Positions 1 to 5,167 of a DNA stretch of 5,167 bases are shown here, piece by piece. The translations under genes were made by a program, and so were the position numbers. Source of the DNA: Rhodospirillales bacterium (GTDB lineage Bacteria; Pseudomonadota; Alphaproteobacteria; ATCC43930; CGMCC-115725); NCBI GenBank assembly GCA_015654725.1, contig JAATGI010000084.1:1-5167 (forward strand). The letters run 5' to 3'. Below the pieces are notes generated by a model. It was not told the origin of the DNA. It made no database searches and worked only from the letters and a program-made list of their open reading frames with translations. Within the stretch, counting starts at the first letter, position 1. The number at the start of each line of letters is the position of its first letter.

Positions 1-588
1 CGAAGCTGGGGCGGAATCGTCGTCCTGGCGCTGCTGATCGAATATGCGCTCAACGCCTCGGCGCAAGTGCCGCATATGGTTTTCCTGGTCGATTTCATCG
101 CTCGGGGATTGGGACGCGGCATCGATGTCGGCGGCTGGTACTGGGTGATTTACGGCGTCGGCGCGATCGTCGGGCCGCTCGCGTTGGGCCGCATCGCCGA
201 CCGGATCGGGTTCGGCTCGACCCTGCGCATGGCGCTTGGCGCCGAAGCGGTTTCCGTGGCGCTGGTCGTGGTCTCGCATGACGGTATCGTCCTCGGCGTT
301 TCGGCCTTCCTTCTCGGCGCCTTTACGCCGGGTCTCGTGGTGGTCGTGATGGGGCGGGTGCAGGAATTGGTGGCCGACCCCGACCGGCAGCGCACGGTCT
401 GGGCGGCGGCGACAACGGCCTTCGCCATCGGCCAGGCCGCCGCCGGCTATTTTTATTCCTACCTGTTTGTCGCGAGCGGCGGCCTCTATGCGTGGCTTTA
501 CGCCATCGGCGCGGGAATGGCGCTGGTTGCGCTGGCGATCGATTTCGCCGCCGCGGGCACGCCTTTCCGCCGCCCGCGCCCGGCCTGA
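1..588 (+). CDS. MFS transporter, YbfB/YjiJ-like, C-terminal half (5' end outside the window)
   Basis: The frame is open from base 1, so the gene starts upstream. 195 residues are visible, about half of a usual 12-helix MFS protein. I see six hydrophobic segments, at about residues 5-19, 46-62, 77-93, 95-117, 133-155 and 162-181, matching helices 7-12. The stretch YALNASAQVPHMVFLVDFIA (residues 15-34) resembles the conserved helix 7-8 loop of the YbfB/YjiJ (MFS_4) group. GRIADRIG (63-70) is the C-half copy of the MFS GxxxDRxG loop motif. The tail (about 187-195) is Arg/Pro rich and cytoplasmic. It is an inner-membrane secondary transporter; the substrate cannot be told. A GTG at 67 is an internal codon, not the start, because the similarity continues upstream. 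The stop TGA (586-588) lies in a hairpin shared with the convergent neighbour. Confidence 0.85.
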   Translation, partial: RSWGGIVVLALLIEYALNASAQVPHMVFLVDFIARGLGRGIDVGGWYWVIYGVGAIVGPLALGRIADRIGFGSTLRMALGAEAVSVALVVVSHDGIVLGVSAFLLGAFTPGLVVVVMGRVQELVADPDRQRTVWAAATTAFAIGQAAAGYFYSYLFVASGGLYAWLYAIGAGMALVALAIDFAAAGTPFRRPRPA

Positions 589-611
589 AATTCGGCTTAG
601 CCGAAGGCCGG
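580..611. terminator. Hairpin spanning both convergent stop codons, possible bidirectional 3' end
   Basis: The stem is CCGGCC (580-585) plus TTCGGC (591-596), paired with GCCGAA (600-605) plus GGCCGG (606-611). That is 12 perfect base pairs with a 5-nt bulge (586-590) and a 3-nt loop (597-599). The bulge contains the TGA of the transporter gene, and the loop is the reverse complement of the TAA of the oxidoreductase gene. Neither strand has a T-tract after the stem, so this is not a classical intrinsic terminator. It could still act as a shared 3'-end stabiliser or a partial terminator for both transcripts. The structure is seen directly; the function is inferred. Confidence 0.5.
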
Positions 612-1646
612 CATGATCTCGGCGGCGAAGCGGTCCATCTGCTCGATGACCATGTCGTGGGGCTTGAGGCCATAATTGAAATAAAGAATCACCTCGCTGA
701 TGCCGGCGGCCTCGACGGCCTTGAGCTCGTCGATGATTTTTTGCGGACTGCCGGCGAGGATCGAGCGGCCGCCAAGGTTTTCGACCTTCATGGTCTTCAA
801 GATATCGACGATCTCGAGGAAATATTTCATCGTCGGCGGCACGGTCGCCGGATTGTCGGGAAAGGTCGGCAGCGCGCATTGTTTCAGATAGCTCAATAGC
901 GCCTCGCGAGCGAAACGGTCCTGCTCCGGTGTGTCGGCGATATGGATGAAATAGCTGCACAGCGCGCGGCGGGGAGCGTGGCCGTATTTGGCGCAGGCGT
1001 CGCGATAGGCCTGCACCGCCTGCGCCAAACTGCCGAACACCATCGCCGCGGCGAAAGGCGCGAAAATGATGTTCCAATCGTGCTTCGCGGCGAGCGCCAT
1101 CGACACCGGCGAGAAGCAGCCGATGATCGGGCGCAGCGGCTGTTGCAGCGGCCGCGGCCGGACCTCGACATCCGAGAAGTTGTAGAATTCGCCGCGATGC
1201 GACCATTTGCCGGGCTCGGTCCAGGCCCGCCATAGAATCTCCAAACCCTCGGCGAAAATCTCGGCCGATTCCTGAAACCGCGCTTCCAACGGCTCGTATT
1301 CGAGCCGGTCATAGCCGCGCCCGACCGCGAATTCGACCCGCCCGCCGGAGAGAAGATCGAGCATTGCCCAGTCCTCCGCGACTTGCAGCGGGTGATGCAA
1401 CGGCAGCACCACCACGGCGGGCGCGAGCTTGATGCGCGTGGTCGCGGCGGCGAGGTGCGCCAGCATGATCTGCGGGCTCGAGACCACGCCGAGCAGATTG
1501 AAATGATGCTCGCCGATCCAGGCCGAGTTGAGCCCCACCGTTTCGGCATGAAGCGCCTGGCGGTAGATGTCGCGGATATGTTGCTCGGGCGTGCGCGTGT
1601 TGCCCGCATAACGGTTGTCCGACAGCGTGAAATAGCCGAACTTCAT
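597..1646 (-). CDS. LLM class flavin-dependent oxidoreductase (luciferase-like monooxygenase)
   Basis: A complete 349-residue protein, a normal length for the bacterial luciferase-like fold (a TIM barrel using FMNH2 or F420). Family marks are a start of MKFGYF, WIGEHHF at 43-49, HPLQVAEDWAMLDLLSGG at 85-102 followed by RVEFAVGRGY (103-112), and AGSPQKIIDELK at 308-319 near the C-terminus. There is no signal peptide or membrane segment, so it should be cytosolic. Members of this family oxidise very varied substrates (aldehydes, sulfonates, terpenes and others), and nothing here identifies the substrate or whether the cofactor is FMN or F420. The ATG at 1644-1646 is supported by an AGGGAG ribosome-binding site 6 nt upstream. 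The gene converges on the MFS gene and diverges from zapE, so it is probably a single-gene transcript. Confidence 0.88.
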   Translation of the reverse strand: MKFGYFTLSDNRYAGNTRTPEQHIRDIYRQALHAETVGLNSAWIGEHHFNLLGVVSSPQIMLAHLAAATTRIKLAPAVVVLPLHHPLQVAEDWAMLDLLSGGRVEFAVGRGYDRLEYEPLEARFQESAEIFAEGLEILWRAWTEPGKWSHRGEFYNFSDVEVRPRPLQQPLRPIIGCFSPVSMALAAKHDWNIIFAPFAAAMVFGSLAQAVQAYRDACAKYGHAPRRALCSYFIHIADTPEQDRFAREALLSYLKQCALPTFPDNPATVPPTMKYFLEIVDILKTMKVENLGGRSILAGSPQKIIDELKAVEAAGISEVILYFNYGLKPHDMVIEQMDRFAAEIMPAFG

Positions 1647-1652
1647 GGCGTT

Positions 1653-1669
1653 CTCCCTGCCTCATTTTA
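1653..1669 (-). promoter_or_regulatory. Ribosome-binding site and candidate -10 box of the oxidoreductase gene
   Basis: On the minus strand AGGGAG (1658 down to 1653) lies 6 nt before the ATG, a strong Shine-Dalgarno match that fixes the start. Just upstream is TAAAAT (1669 down to 1664), one mismatch from the sigma-70 -10 consensus. The -35 position at 17-bp spacing reads GAGGCA, a poor match, so the promoter part is weak. If the -10 box is real, the transcript starts very close to the ribosome-binding site. Confidence 0.5.
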
Positions 1670-1685
1670 GCGCAATCCGCGTCCT

Positions 1686-1713
1686 TTGCCTCGCCCGCCG
1701 AATCCGTTATAGG
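1686..1713 (+). promoter_or_regulatory. Candidate sigma-70 promoter of zapE
   Basis: TTGCCT (1686-1691), a 16-bp spacer and TATAGG (1708-1713) resemble the alphaproteobacterial housekeeping promoter. Transcription would start near 1720, leaving only about 10 nt before the ATG at 1731. The only purine-rich box, AGGGGA at 1711-1716, is 14 nt from the ATG, too far for a standard ribosome-binding site, and it overlaps the -10 box. The gene may therefore have a very short leader. Confidence 0.35.
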
Positions 1714-1730
1714 GGACGATCTTCCCGCCG

Positions 1731-2855
1731 ATGCACTCCGTCGCTCCCGATCCCGATCGAAGCTCTCCGTTCGCGGCCTATCGCTCGCGTCAGGCTTCGG
1801 GCGAGCTGGTCGCCGATCCGCGCCAGGACGAAGCGGCGCGCCGGCTTGACCGTCTGGCCGACGATTTGCGCGGCTATGAGCCGCCGCGCCATCACGGCGG
1901 CTGGCGCGCGCGCCTGGGCTTGGCGAAGCCCGCCGCGCCGCCGAAAGGGCTTTATCTGTGCGGCCCGGTCGGACGCGGCAAATCCATGCTGATGGATGTG
2001 TTTTTCGGCGCGGCGCCGGTCGAACCCAAGCGCCGGGTTCATTTCTACGCCTTCATGCAGGAAGTGCATGAGCGCATCCACGCCCGGCGCGCCGAGAAAG
2101 GCGACCCGATCGCGCCGGTGGCGGCGGAAATCGCGTCACGGGCGACGCTGCTGTGCTTCGACGAGTTGGAGGTCGACGACATCGCCGACGCGATGATCCT
2201 TGGCCGCCTGTTTCAAGCGCTGTTCGCCGCGGGAGTCGTGATGGTGGCGACCTCGAACCGCGCGCCCGACGAGCTTTATCAGGATGGGCTGCAACGCGAC
2301 CGCTTCCTGCCGTTCATCGCGCTGCTGAAGGAGCGCATGGAGGTGGTGCGGCTCGATGGCGGGCGCGATTACCGGCTGCAACGCTTCGTCGGCCGCAAGA
2401 GCTATTTCATCGCCCCCGAGGGCGCCGCGCATCGCGCGCTCGAAACCGCCTTCGCCGATTTGACCGGGGGCGCCGAGGGCGGCCCCACCGAACTGACAGT
2501 GCTCGGCCACCGGCTCGCGGTGCCGCGCGCGGCGAAGGAGGTGGCCTGGTTCGGGTTCGATGAGTTATGCGCCCGGCCGCTCGGTCCGCCCGACTATCTG
2601 GCGCTGTGCCAAGCCTTTCATACCGTGATCGTCGAGGCGATTCCGGTGATGAGCCGGCGGTTGCGCAACGAGGCGCGGCGCTTCACCACCTTCATCGACA
2701 CACTCTACGAGGCGCATGGCAATATCATCGCCTCGGCCGAAGCGCCGCCCGAGGCGCTTTATCCCGGCGGCGACGGTGCCTTCGAGTTCCAGCGCACCAT
2801 CTCGCGCCTCAATGAAATGCAAAGCGCCGATTACATCGCCGCGCGGCGGGGCTAG
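1731..2855 (+). CDS. zapE: Cell division protein ZapE (AFG1-like P-loop ATPase)
   Basis: A complete 374-residue protein of usual family length. The P-loop GPVGRGKS is at 78-85, the Walker B stretch LCFDELEVDD at 141-150, and a sensor-like VATSNRAPDELY at 172-183 is followed by LQRDRFLPFI (187-196), which carries a possible arginine finger. The C-terminal RRFTTFIDTLYEAHGNII stretch followed by ALYPGG is typical of AFG1/ZapE proteins. In E. coli ZapE is an ATPase that acts with FtsZ at the division ring; mitochondrial AFG1 takes part in turnover of respiratory-chain proteins. Which role applies here is unknown. The start is the first ATG after an in-frame TAG at 1710-1712. There is no signal peptide; it is a cytoplasmic or peripheral-membrane protein. 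It lies upstream of mdh in the same direction, but the 208-bp gap and the repeat between them argue for separate promoters. Confidence 0.93.
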   Translation: MHSVAPDPDRSSPFAAYRSRQASGELVADPRQDEAARRLDRLADDLRGYEPPRHHGGWRARLGLAKPAAPPKGLYLCGPVGRGKSMLMDVFFGAAPVEPKRRVHFYAFMQEVHERIHARRAEKGDPIAPVAAEIASRATLLCFDELEVDDIADAMILGRLFQALFAAGVVMVATSNRAPDELYQDGLQRDRFLPFIALLKERMEVVRLDGGRDYRLQRFVGRKSYFIAPEGAAHRALETAFADLTGGAEGGPTELTVLGHRLAVPRAAKEVAWFGFDELCARPLGPPDYLALCQAFHTVIVEAIPVMSRRLRNEARRFTTFIDTLYEAHGNIIASAEAPPEALYPGGDGAFEFQRTISRLNEMQSADYIAARRG

Positions 2856-2879
2856 AACACTTGAATTAGAATACCCATC

Positions 2880-2956
2880 CGTCACCCCGGTGAAAGCCGG
2901 GGTCCAGGAGAATCGCGCGTCTCTTGCTCTGGGTCCCTGCTTTCGCAGGGACGACG
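2880..2956. repeat. Two-hairpin palindromic dispersed repeat (REP/MITE-like)
   Basis: The element is built symmetrically: CGTC (2880-2883), hairpin 1 (ACCCCGG 2884-2890 with CCGGGGT 2897-2903), CCAG (2904-2907), a 21-bp centre, CTGG (2929-2932), hairpin 2 (GTCCCTGC 2933-2940 with GCAGGGAC 2945-2952), and GACG (2953-2956). The two 28-bp halves are inverted copies of each other, identical at 21 of 28 positions, and most differences keep the stems paired. From memory, elements of this kind (a GAAAGC / GCTTTC core in GC hairpins ending in GTCC or GGAC) are scattered through alphaproteobacterial intergenic regions. Neither hairpin has a T-tract, so it is not an obvious terminator. No target duplication is visible at its edges. 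Confidence 0.75.
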
Positions 2957-3006
2957 AAAGGAACTGAACGGAACTTGAGCGAATCTTGCATGGCGATTGT
3001 CGCGGG

Positions 3007-3035
3007 TTGCTCGGCTCGTTAATTCGCGCTACACC
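3007..3035 (+). promoter_or_regulatory. Candidate sigma-70 promoter of mdh
   Basis: TTGCTC (3007-3012), a 17-bp spacer and TACACC (3030-3035), preceded by GC, fit the loose alphaproteobacterial -35/-10 pattern. Transcription would begin near 3041, giving a leader of about 23 nt that contains the mdh ribosome-binding site. A second, weaker -35-like TTGTCG lies at 2997-3002. The site is downstream of the 2880-2956 repeat, so mdh need not depend on reading through from zapE. Confidence 0.4.
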
Positions 3036-3053
3036 CGCGCCCGTCTCCGGCAA

Positions 3054-3058
3054 AGAGG
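3054..3058 (+). promoter_or_regulatory. Ribosome-binding site that decides the mdh start
   Basis: AGAGG (within AAAGAGG, 3052-3058) lies 5 nt before the ATG at 3064. It supports that start over an upstream in-frame TTG at 2986, which would add 26 residues that look like translated spacer and precede the usual beginning of the NAD-binding domain. Confidence 0.75.
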
Positions 3059-3063
3059 TTCCC

Positions 3064-4023
3064 ATGGCACGCAGGAAAATCGCGCTGATCGGCGCGGGTC
3101 AGATCGGCGGCACGCTGGCGCTTTTGGCGGGATTGAAACAATTGGGCGACATTGTCCTGTTCGACGTCGTCGAAGGCGTGCCGCAAGGCAAATCGCTCGA
3201 CATCGCCGAGGCCGCGCCGGTCGAAGGCTTCGACGCCGAAATTTCGGGCAGCAACGATTATTCCGTAATCGCCGGCGCCGATGTCGTGATCGTCACCGCG
3301 GGCGTGCCGCGCAAGCCCGGCATGAGCCGCGACGATCTCATCGGCATCAACGCCAAGGTGGTGAAAACCGTCGGCGAGGCGATCAAGCAACATTGCCCGG
3401 GGGCGTTCGTCATCACCATCACCAATCCCTTGGATGTCATGGTGTGGGTGATGCAGCAAGCCTCGGGCCTGCCGCATGAGCGCGTCGTGGGCATGGCCGG
3501 CGTGCTCGACAGCGCGCGGTTCCGCTATTTCCTCGCCGAGGAATTCGACGTCTCGATCGAGGATGTCACGGCGTTCGTCTTGGGCGGGCACGGCGACAGC
3601 ATGGTGCCGCTGGTGCGCTATTCGACCGTGGCCGGCATTCCGCTGCCCGATCTGGTCAAGATGGGGTGGACCACGCAAGAGAAGCTCGCGAAGATCGTGC
3701 AGCGCACCCGCGATGGCGGCGGCGAGATCGTCAATCTCTTGAAGACCGGCTCGGCCTTTTATGCGCCGGCAGCCGCGGCGATCGCGATGGCCGAGGCTTT
3801 TCTGCGCGACAAGAAGCGGGTGCTGCCCTGCGCCGCTTATCTGTCCGGCCAATATGGCGTCAATGACCTCTATGTCGGCGTGCCGGTGGTGCTGGGCGCC
3901 AAGGGCGTGGAGCGCATCGTCGAGATCGAGATGAATCCGGCGGAAAAGGCCGAGTTCGACAAGTCGGTCGCGGCGGTGCGGTCGTTGCTCGACGCCACCA
4001 AGAAAATTCAGGCGGCGGGTTAG
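3064..4023 (+). CDS. mdh: Malate dehydrogenase, NAD-dependent, LDH-like (type 3)
   Basis: A complete 319-residue enzyme that interconverts malate and oxaloacetate with NAD+/NADH in the TCA cycle, in the cytosol. The Rossmann motif GAGQIGG is at 10-16, and Asp34 at the end of the second strand favours NAD over NADP. The mobile-loop sequence VPRKPGMSR (81-89) has Arg83 at the position that separates malate from lactate dehydrogenases, and Arg89 as a second substrate arginine. NPLD starts at Asn121. The LDSAR stretch gives Asp149 and Arg152, and the catalytic histidine is His176 in GGHGDSM (174-180). All key residues are present. Sequence and length match the lactate-dehydrogenase-like MDH found in alphaproteobacteria rather than the E. 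coli type. It is followed by sucA, without sucCD in between, and probably has its own promoter. Confidence 0.96.
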   Translation: MARRKIALIGAGQIGGTLALLAGLKQLGDIVLFDVVEGVPQGKSLDIAEAAPVEGFDAEISGSNDYSVIAGADVVIVTAGVPRKPGMSRDDLIGINAKVVKTVGEAIKQHCPGAFVITITNPLDVMVWVMQQASGLPHERVVGMAGVLDSARFRYFLAEEFDVSIEDVTAFVLGGHGDSMVPLVRYSTVAGIPLPDLVKMGWTTQEKLAKIVQRTRDGGGEIVNLLKTGSAFYAPAAAAIAMAEAFLRDKKRVLPCAAYLSGQYGVNDLYVGVPVVLGAKGVERIVEIEMNPAEKAEFDKSVAAVRSLLDATKKIQAAG

Positions 4024-4044
4024 AATTTGCTCATGGCGGGCGGC

Positions 4045-4064
4045 GACGGAAAACCGTCTTATTT
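4045..4064 (+). terminator. Weak terminator-like hairpin after mdh
   Basis: A perfect but short 5-bp stem, GACGG (4045-4049) with CCGTC (4054-4058), has an AAAA loop and is followed at once by TTATTT (4059-4064). The layout matches an intrinsic terminator, but the stem is short and the T-run is broken by an A, so at best it would end part of the mdh transcripts. It is also one arm of the larger 4033-4106 fold. Confidence 0.3.
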
Positions 4065-4066
4065 CC

Positions 4067-4082
4067 CATATATGAATATATG
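4067..4082. repeat. AT-only-armed perfect palindrome, operator-like
   Basis: CATATAT (4067-4073), GA, ATATATG (4076-4082) is a perfect inverted repeat with a 2-nt centre, in a strongly AT-rich patch within GC-rich DNA. The size and symmetry fit a site for a dimeric regulator as well as a hairpin arm. No regulator can be assigned from the sequence. Confidence 0.4.
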
Positions 4083-4130
4083 AGATGGGGCCATGCCGAC
4101 CGCCATCCGTTAGCCGAGTATAAACATTGC

Positions 4131-4172
4131 TAGGCTAGGTTGTACGGCGTCCGTCACCATCTTTAGGCTAGG
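4131..4172 (+). repeat. 9-bp direct repeat TAGGCTAGG, two copies 33 bp apart, upstream of sucA
   Basis: Exact copies lie at 4131-4139 and 4164-4172. The start-to-start distance of 33 bp is close to three helical turns, so both would face the same side of the DNA, as paired operator sites often do. The second copy also fits as part of a weak promoter: TTGTAC (4140-4145) and TAGGCT (4164-4169), with an 18-bp spacer, would start transcription about 25 nt before the sucA ATG. Regulator binding and promoter activity are both inferred. Confidence 0.4.
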
Positions 4173-4188
4173 CCGCGCCCGTCGCGGC
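4172..4188 (+). promoter_or_regulatory. Hairpin just before the sucA start codon
   Basis: GCCGCG (4172-4177) and CGCGGC (4183-4188) form a perfect 6-bp stem with a CCCGT loop, ending 11 nt before the ATG. The sequence after it (GAACCGGAACC) holds no clear Shine-Dalgarno box; the nearest purine-rich match, GGCGA, overlaps the end of the stem. The hairpin could lower or control translation initiation of sucA. Confidence 0.35.
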
Positions 4189-4199
4189 GAACCGGAACC

Positions 4200-5167
4200 A
4201 TGTCGCAACTCGAACAGACCAGTTTCCTTTACGGCGCCAACGCCACCTTCATCGCCGAGCTTTATGCCCGCTATCTCGCGGACCCGGCTTCGGTCGATCC
4301 AAGCTGGCGCGGCTTTTTCGCCGAGCTCGCCGAGCAGGCGCCGGCGATCCTCAAAGAGCTTGAAGGGCCGGATTGGGCGCGCGAGCGCAGCCAGGTCATC
4401 GCTAACGGCCATGCCGAAGCGGCCGAAGCCAACGGCGCGGCTCCTGCCAACGGCCATGCCGCCATTGCCGAGCCGGCGGCGACGTCGCGCGAGACGGTGC
4501 TGGATTCGCTGCGCGCGGTGGCGCTGGTGCGCGCCTATCGCGTGCAAGGCCATTTGCTCGCCGATCTCGATCCGCTCGGTCTCGCCCGACGCACCTATCA
4601 CCCCGATCTCGATCCGGCGACCTATGGCTTCGGTGAAGCCGATTGGGACCGGCCGATCTATATCAACGGCCTTTTGGGCTTCGAGACTGCGACCTTGAGG
4701 CAGATCGTCGAGGCCTGCCGCGCCACTTATTGCGGCCATGTCGGTGTCGAATACATGCACATCCAGGAGCTCGAGCAGCGCCAGTGGATTCAGAAGCGCA
4801 TCGAGCTGCCGCGCAACCAGACCGAATTCACCACGATGGGCAAACGCGCGATCCTGGACCGCCTCACCGTGGCCGAGGGCTTCGAGCGTTTTCTCGACAA
4901 GCGTTACACCGGCACCAAACGCTTCGGCCTTGAAGGCGGCGAATCGCTGATCCCGGCGCTGGAACAAGTCATCAAGCGCGGCGGCCAGCTCGGCGTGAAG
5001 GAGTTGGTGATCGGCATGCCGCATCGCGGGCGGCTCAATGTGCTGACCAACATGATGGGCAAGCCGTTCGCGGCGCTGTTCTCAGAGTTTCAAGGGAACG
5101 CCGCCAATCCCGACGACGTCCAGGGTTCGGGCGACGTCAAATACCATCTCGGCACCTCGACCGACCG
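4200..5167 (+). CDS. sucA: 2-oxoglutarate dehydrogenase E1 component, N-terminal part (3' end outside the window)
   Basis: 322 residues are visible of an enzyme usually about 900-1000 residues long. It is the thiamine-diphosphate E1 subunit of the 2-oxoglutarate dehydrogenase complex, which decarboxylates 2-oxoglutarate and passes the succinyl group to the lipoyl E2 (SucB). The N-terminal segment FLYGANATFIAELYARYL (9-26), then DPSWRGFF (33-40), is the conserved E1 head thought to contact E2. A low-complexity Ala/Asn/Gly linker follows (about 64-95), then the start of the catalytic core: VRAYRVQGHLLADLDPLG (110-127), FGLEGGESLIPAL (242-254), the active-site stretch IGMPHRGRLNVL (271-282) and GDVKYHLGTS (311-320). 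The thiamine-diphosphate GDG motif would lie beyond the edge. The ATG at 4200 begins the conserved head; the ribosome-binding site is weak. The gene follows mdh after 176 bp and probably has its own control region. Confidence 0.95.
   Translation, partial: MSQLEQTSFLYGANATFIAELYARYLADPASVDPSWRGFFAELAEQAPAILKELEGPDWARERSQVIANGHAEAAEANGAAPANGHAAIAEPAATSRETVLDSLRAVALVRAYRVQGHLLADLDPLGLARRTYHPDLDPATYGFGEADWDRPIYINGLLGFETATLRQIVEACRATYCGHVGVEYMHIQELEQRQWIQKRIELPRNQTEFTTMGKRAILDRLTVAEGFERFLDKRYTGTKRFGLEGGESLIPALEQVIKRGGQLGVKELVIGMPHRGRLNVLTNMMGKPFAALFSEFQGNAANPDDVQGSGDVKYHLGTSTD
4404..4461 (+). repeat. In-frame 13-bp direct repeat in the sucA linker
   Basis: AACGGCCATGCCG occurs at 4404-4416 and 4449-4461, exactly 45 bp (15 codons) apart, with a shorter AACGGC copy at 4431-4436. 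The repeat encodes the Asn-Gly-His-Ala units at residues 69-72 and 84-87. It suggests that the flexible linker between the E1 head and the catalytic core grew by short in-frame duplication. Confidence 0.6.

Larger units (their letters stand above)
4033..4106. other. Nested inverted-repeat element between mdh and sucA, potential three-way junction
   Basis: An outer stem pairs ATGGCGGGCGGC (4033-4044) with GCCGACCGCCAT (4095-4106), 11 of 12 positions complementary with one G-A mismatch at 4040/4099. Inside it are two independent hairpins: GACGG-AAAA-CCGTC (4045-4058), stacked directly on the outer stem, and CATATAT-GA-ATATATG (4067-4082). Both strands could fold this way. An alternative pairing of CCCAT (4065-4069) with ATGGG (4085-4089) competes with or encloses the second hairpin. 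It starts 9 bp after the mdh stop. It could be a 3'-UTR structure of mdh, a leader element of sucA, or the remnant of a small mobile palindromic element. I do not recognise it as a named family. Confidence 0.5.

Noticed and set aside
492..899. 135-codon plus-strand frame across the convergent gene ends
   Set aside because: It overlaps the transporter end in another frame and lies antisense to the oxidoreductase; its sequence is a shadow of both.
2884..2952. The two hairpins after zapE as intrinsic terminators
   Set aside because: Neither is followed by a T-tract on either strand. The symmetric flanks show they are halves of a repeat unit instead.
2960..2980. Short tandem-like repeat of GGAACT (2960-2965 and 2970-2975)
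   Set aside because: Only two 6-bp copies, too short to separate from chance.
2986..3063. 26-residue N-terminal extension of Mdh from a TTG start
   Set aside because: The ATG at 3064 has a good ribosome-binding site and gives the normal family N-terminus; the extension covers the likely promoter.
2565..3065. 166-codon minus-strand frame over the zapE end and the spacer
   Set aside because: It runs through the palindromic repeat and antisense to zapE, with no recognisable domain.
3019..3852. 277-codon open frame on the minus strand opposite mdh
   Set aside because: It is antisense to mdh, which has every catalytic residue. Its His/Asp/Arg-rich composition is typical of a shadow frame.
4110..5024. 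304-codon open frame on the minus strand opposite sucA
   Set aside because: It is antisense to the clearly recognisable SucA coding frame, its protein shows no family motif, and long antisense frames are expected in GC-rich coding DNA. The true gene is the plus-strand frame from 4200, which has no stop before the window end.

Overview
The window is high-GC bacterial DNA with dense, ordinary housekeeping coding content. It most likely comes from an alphaproteobacterium, possibly Rhodospirillales-like. The basis is a zapE-mdh-sucA gene order, an LDH-like (type 3) malate dehydrogenase, and a paired palindromic repeat of a type I recall from alphaproteobacterial genomes. This placement is inference; no search was run.

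Layout. Positions 1-588 hold the C-terminal half of an MFS transporter of the YbfB/YjiJ type, cut by the window edge. Tail to tail with it, 8 bp away, is a complete flavin-dependent luciferase-like oxidoreductase on the minus strand (597-1646). Both stop codons lie inside one hairpin. An 84-bp divergent spacer (1647-1730) separates the oxidoreductase from zapE (1731-2855), an AFG1/ZapE-type P-loop ATPase. A 208-bp spacer (2856-3063) carries a 77-bp two-hairpin dispersed repeat and a plausible promoter for mdh. Then come mdh (3064-4023), a 176-bp structured spacer (4024-4199), and sucA (4200 to the window end). sucA encodes the E1 subunit of 2-oxoglutarate dehydrogenase and is truncated by the window edge.

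How the genes fit together. mdh and sucA encode two TCA-cycle enzymes. Many alphaproteobacteria have sucC and sucD between these two genes; here the pair is missing and the gap holds only non-coding DNA. That spacer contains a nested inverted-repeat element able to fold as a three-way junction, a 9-bp direct repeat spaced 33 bp, and a hairpin just before the sucA start. zapE next to mdh is a familiar neighbourhood. The transporter and oxidoreductase look like accessory genes unrelated to the TCA block.

I see no RNA gene, CRISPR array, insertion sequence or clearly new protein system. The unusual content is in the intergenic DNA: three structured elements (580-611, 2880-2956, 4033-4106) and the absence of sucCD.
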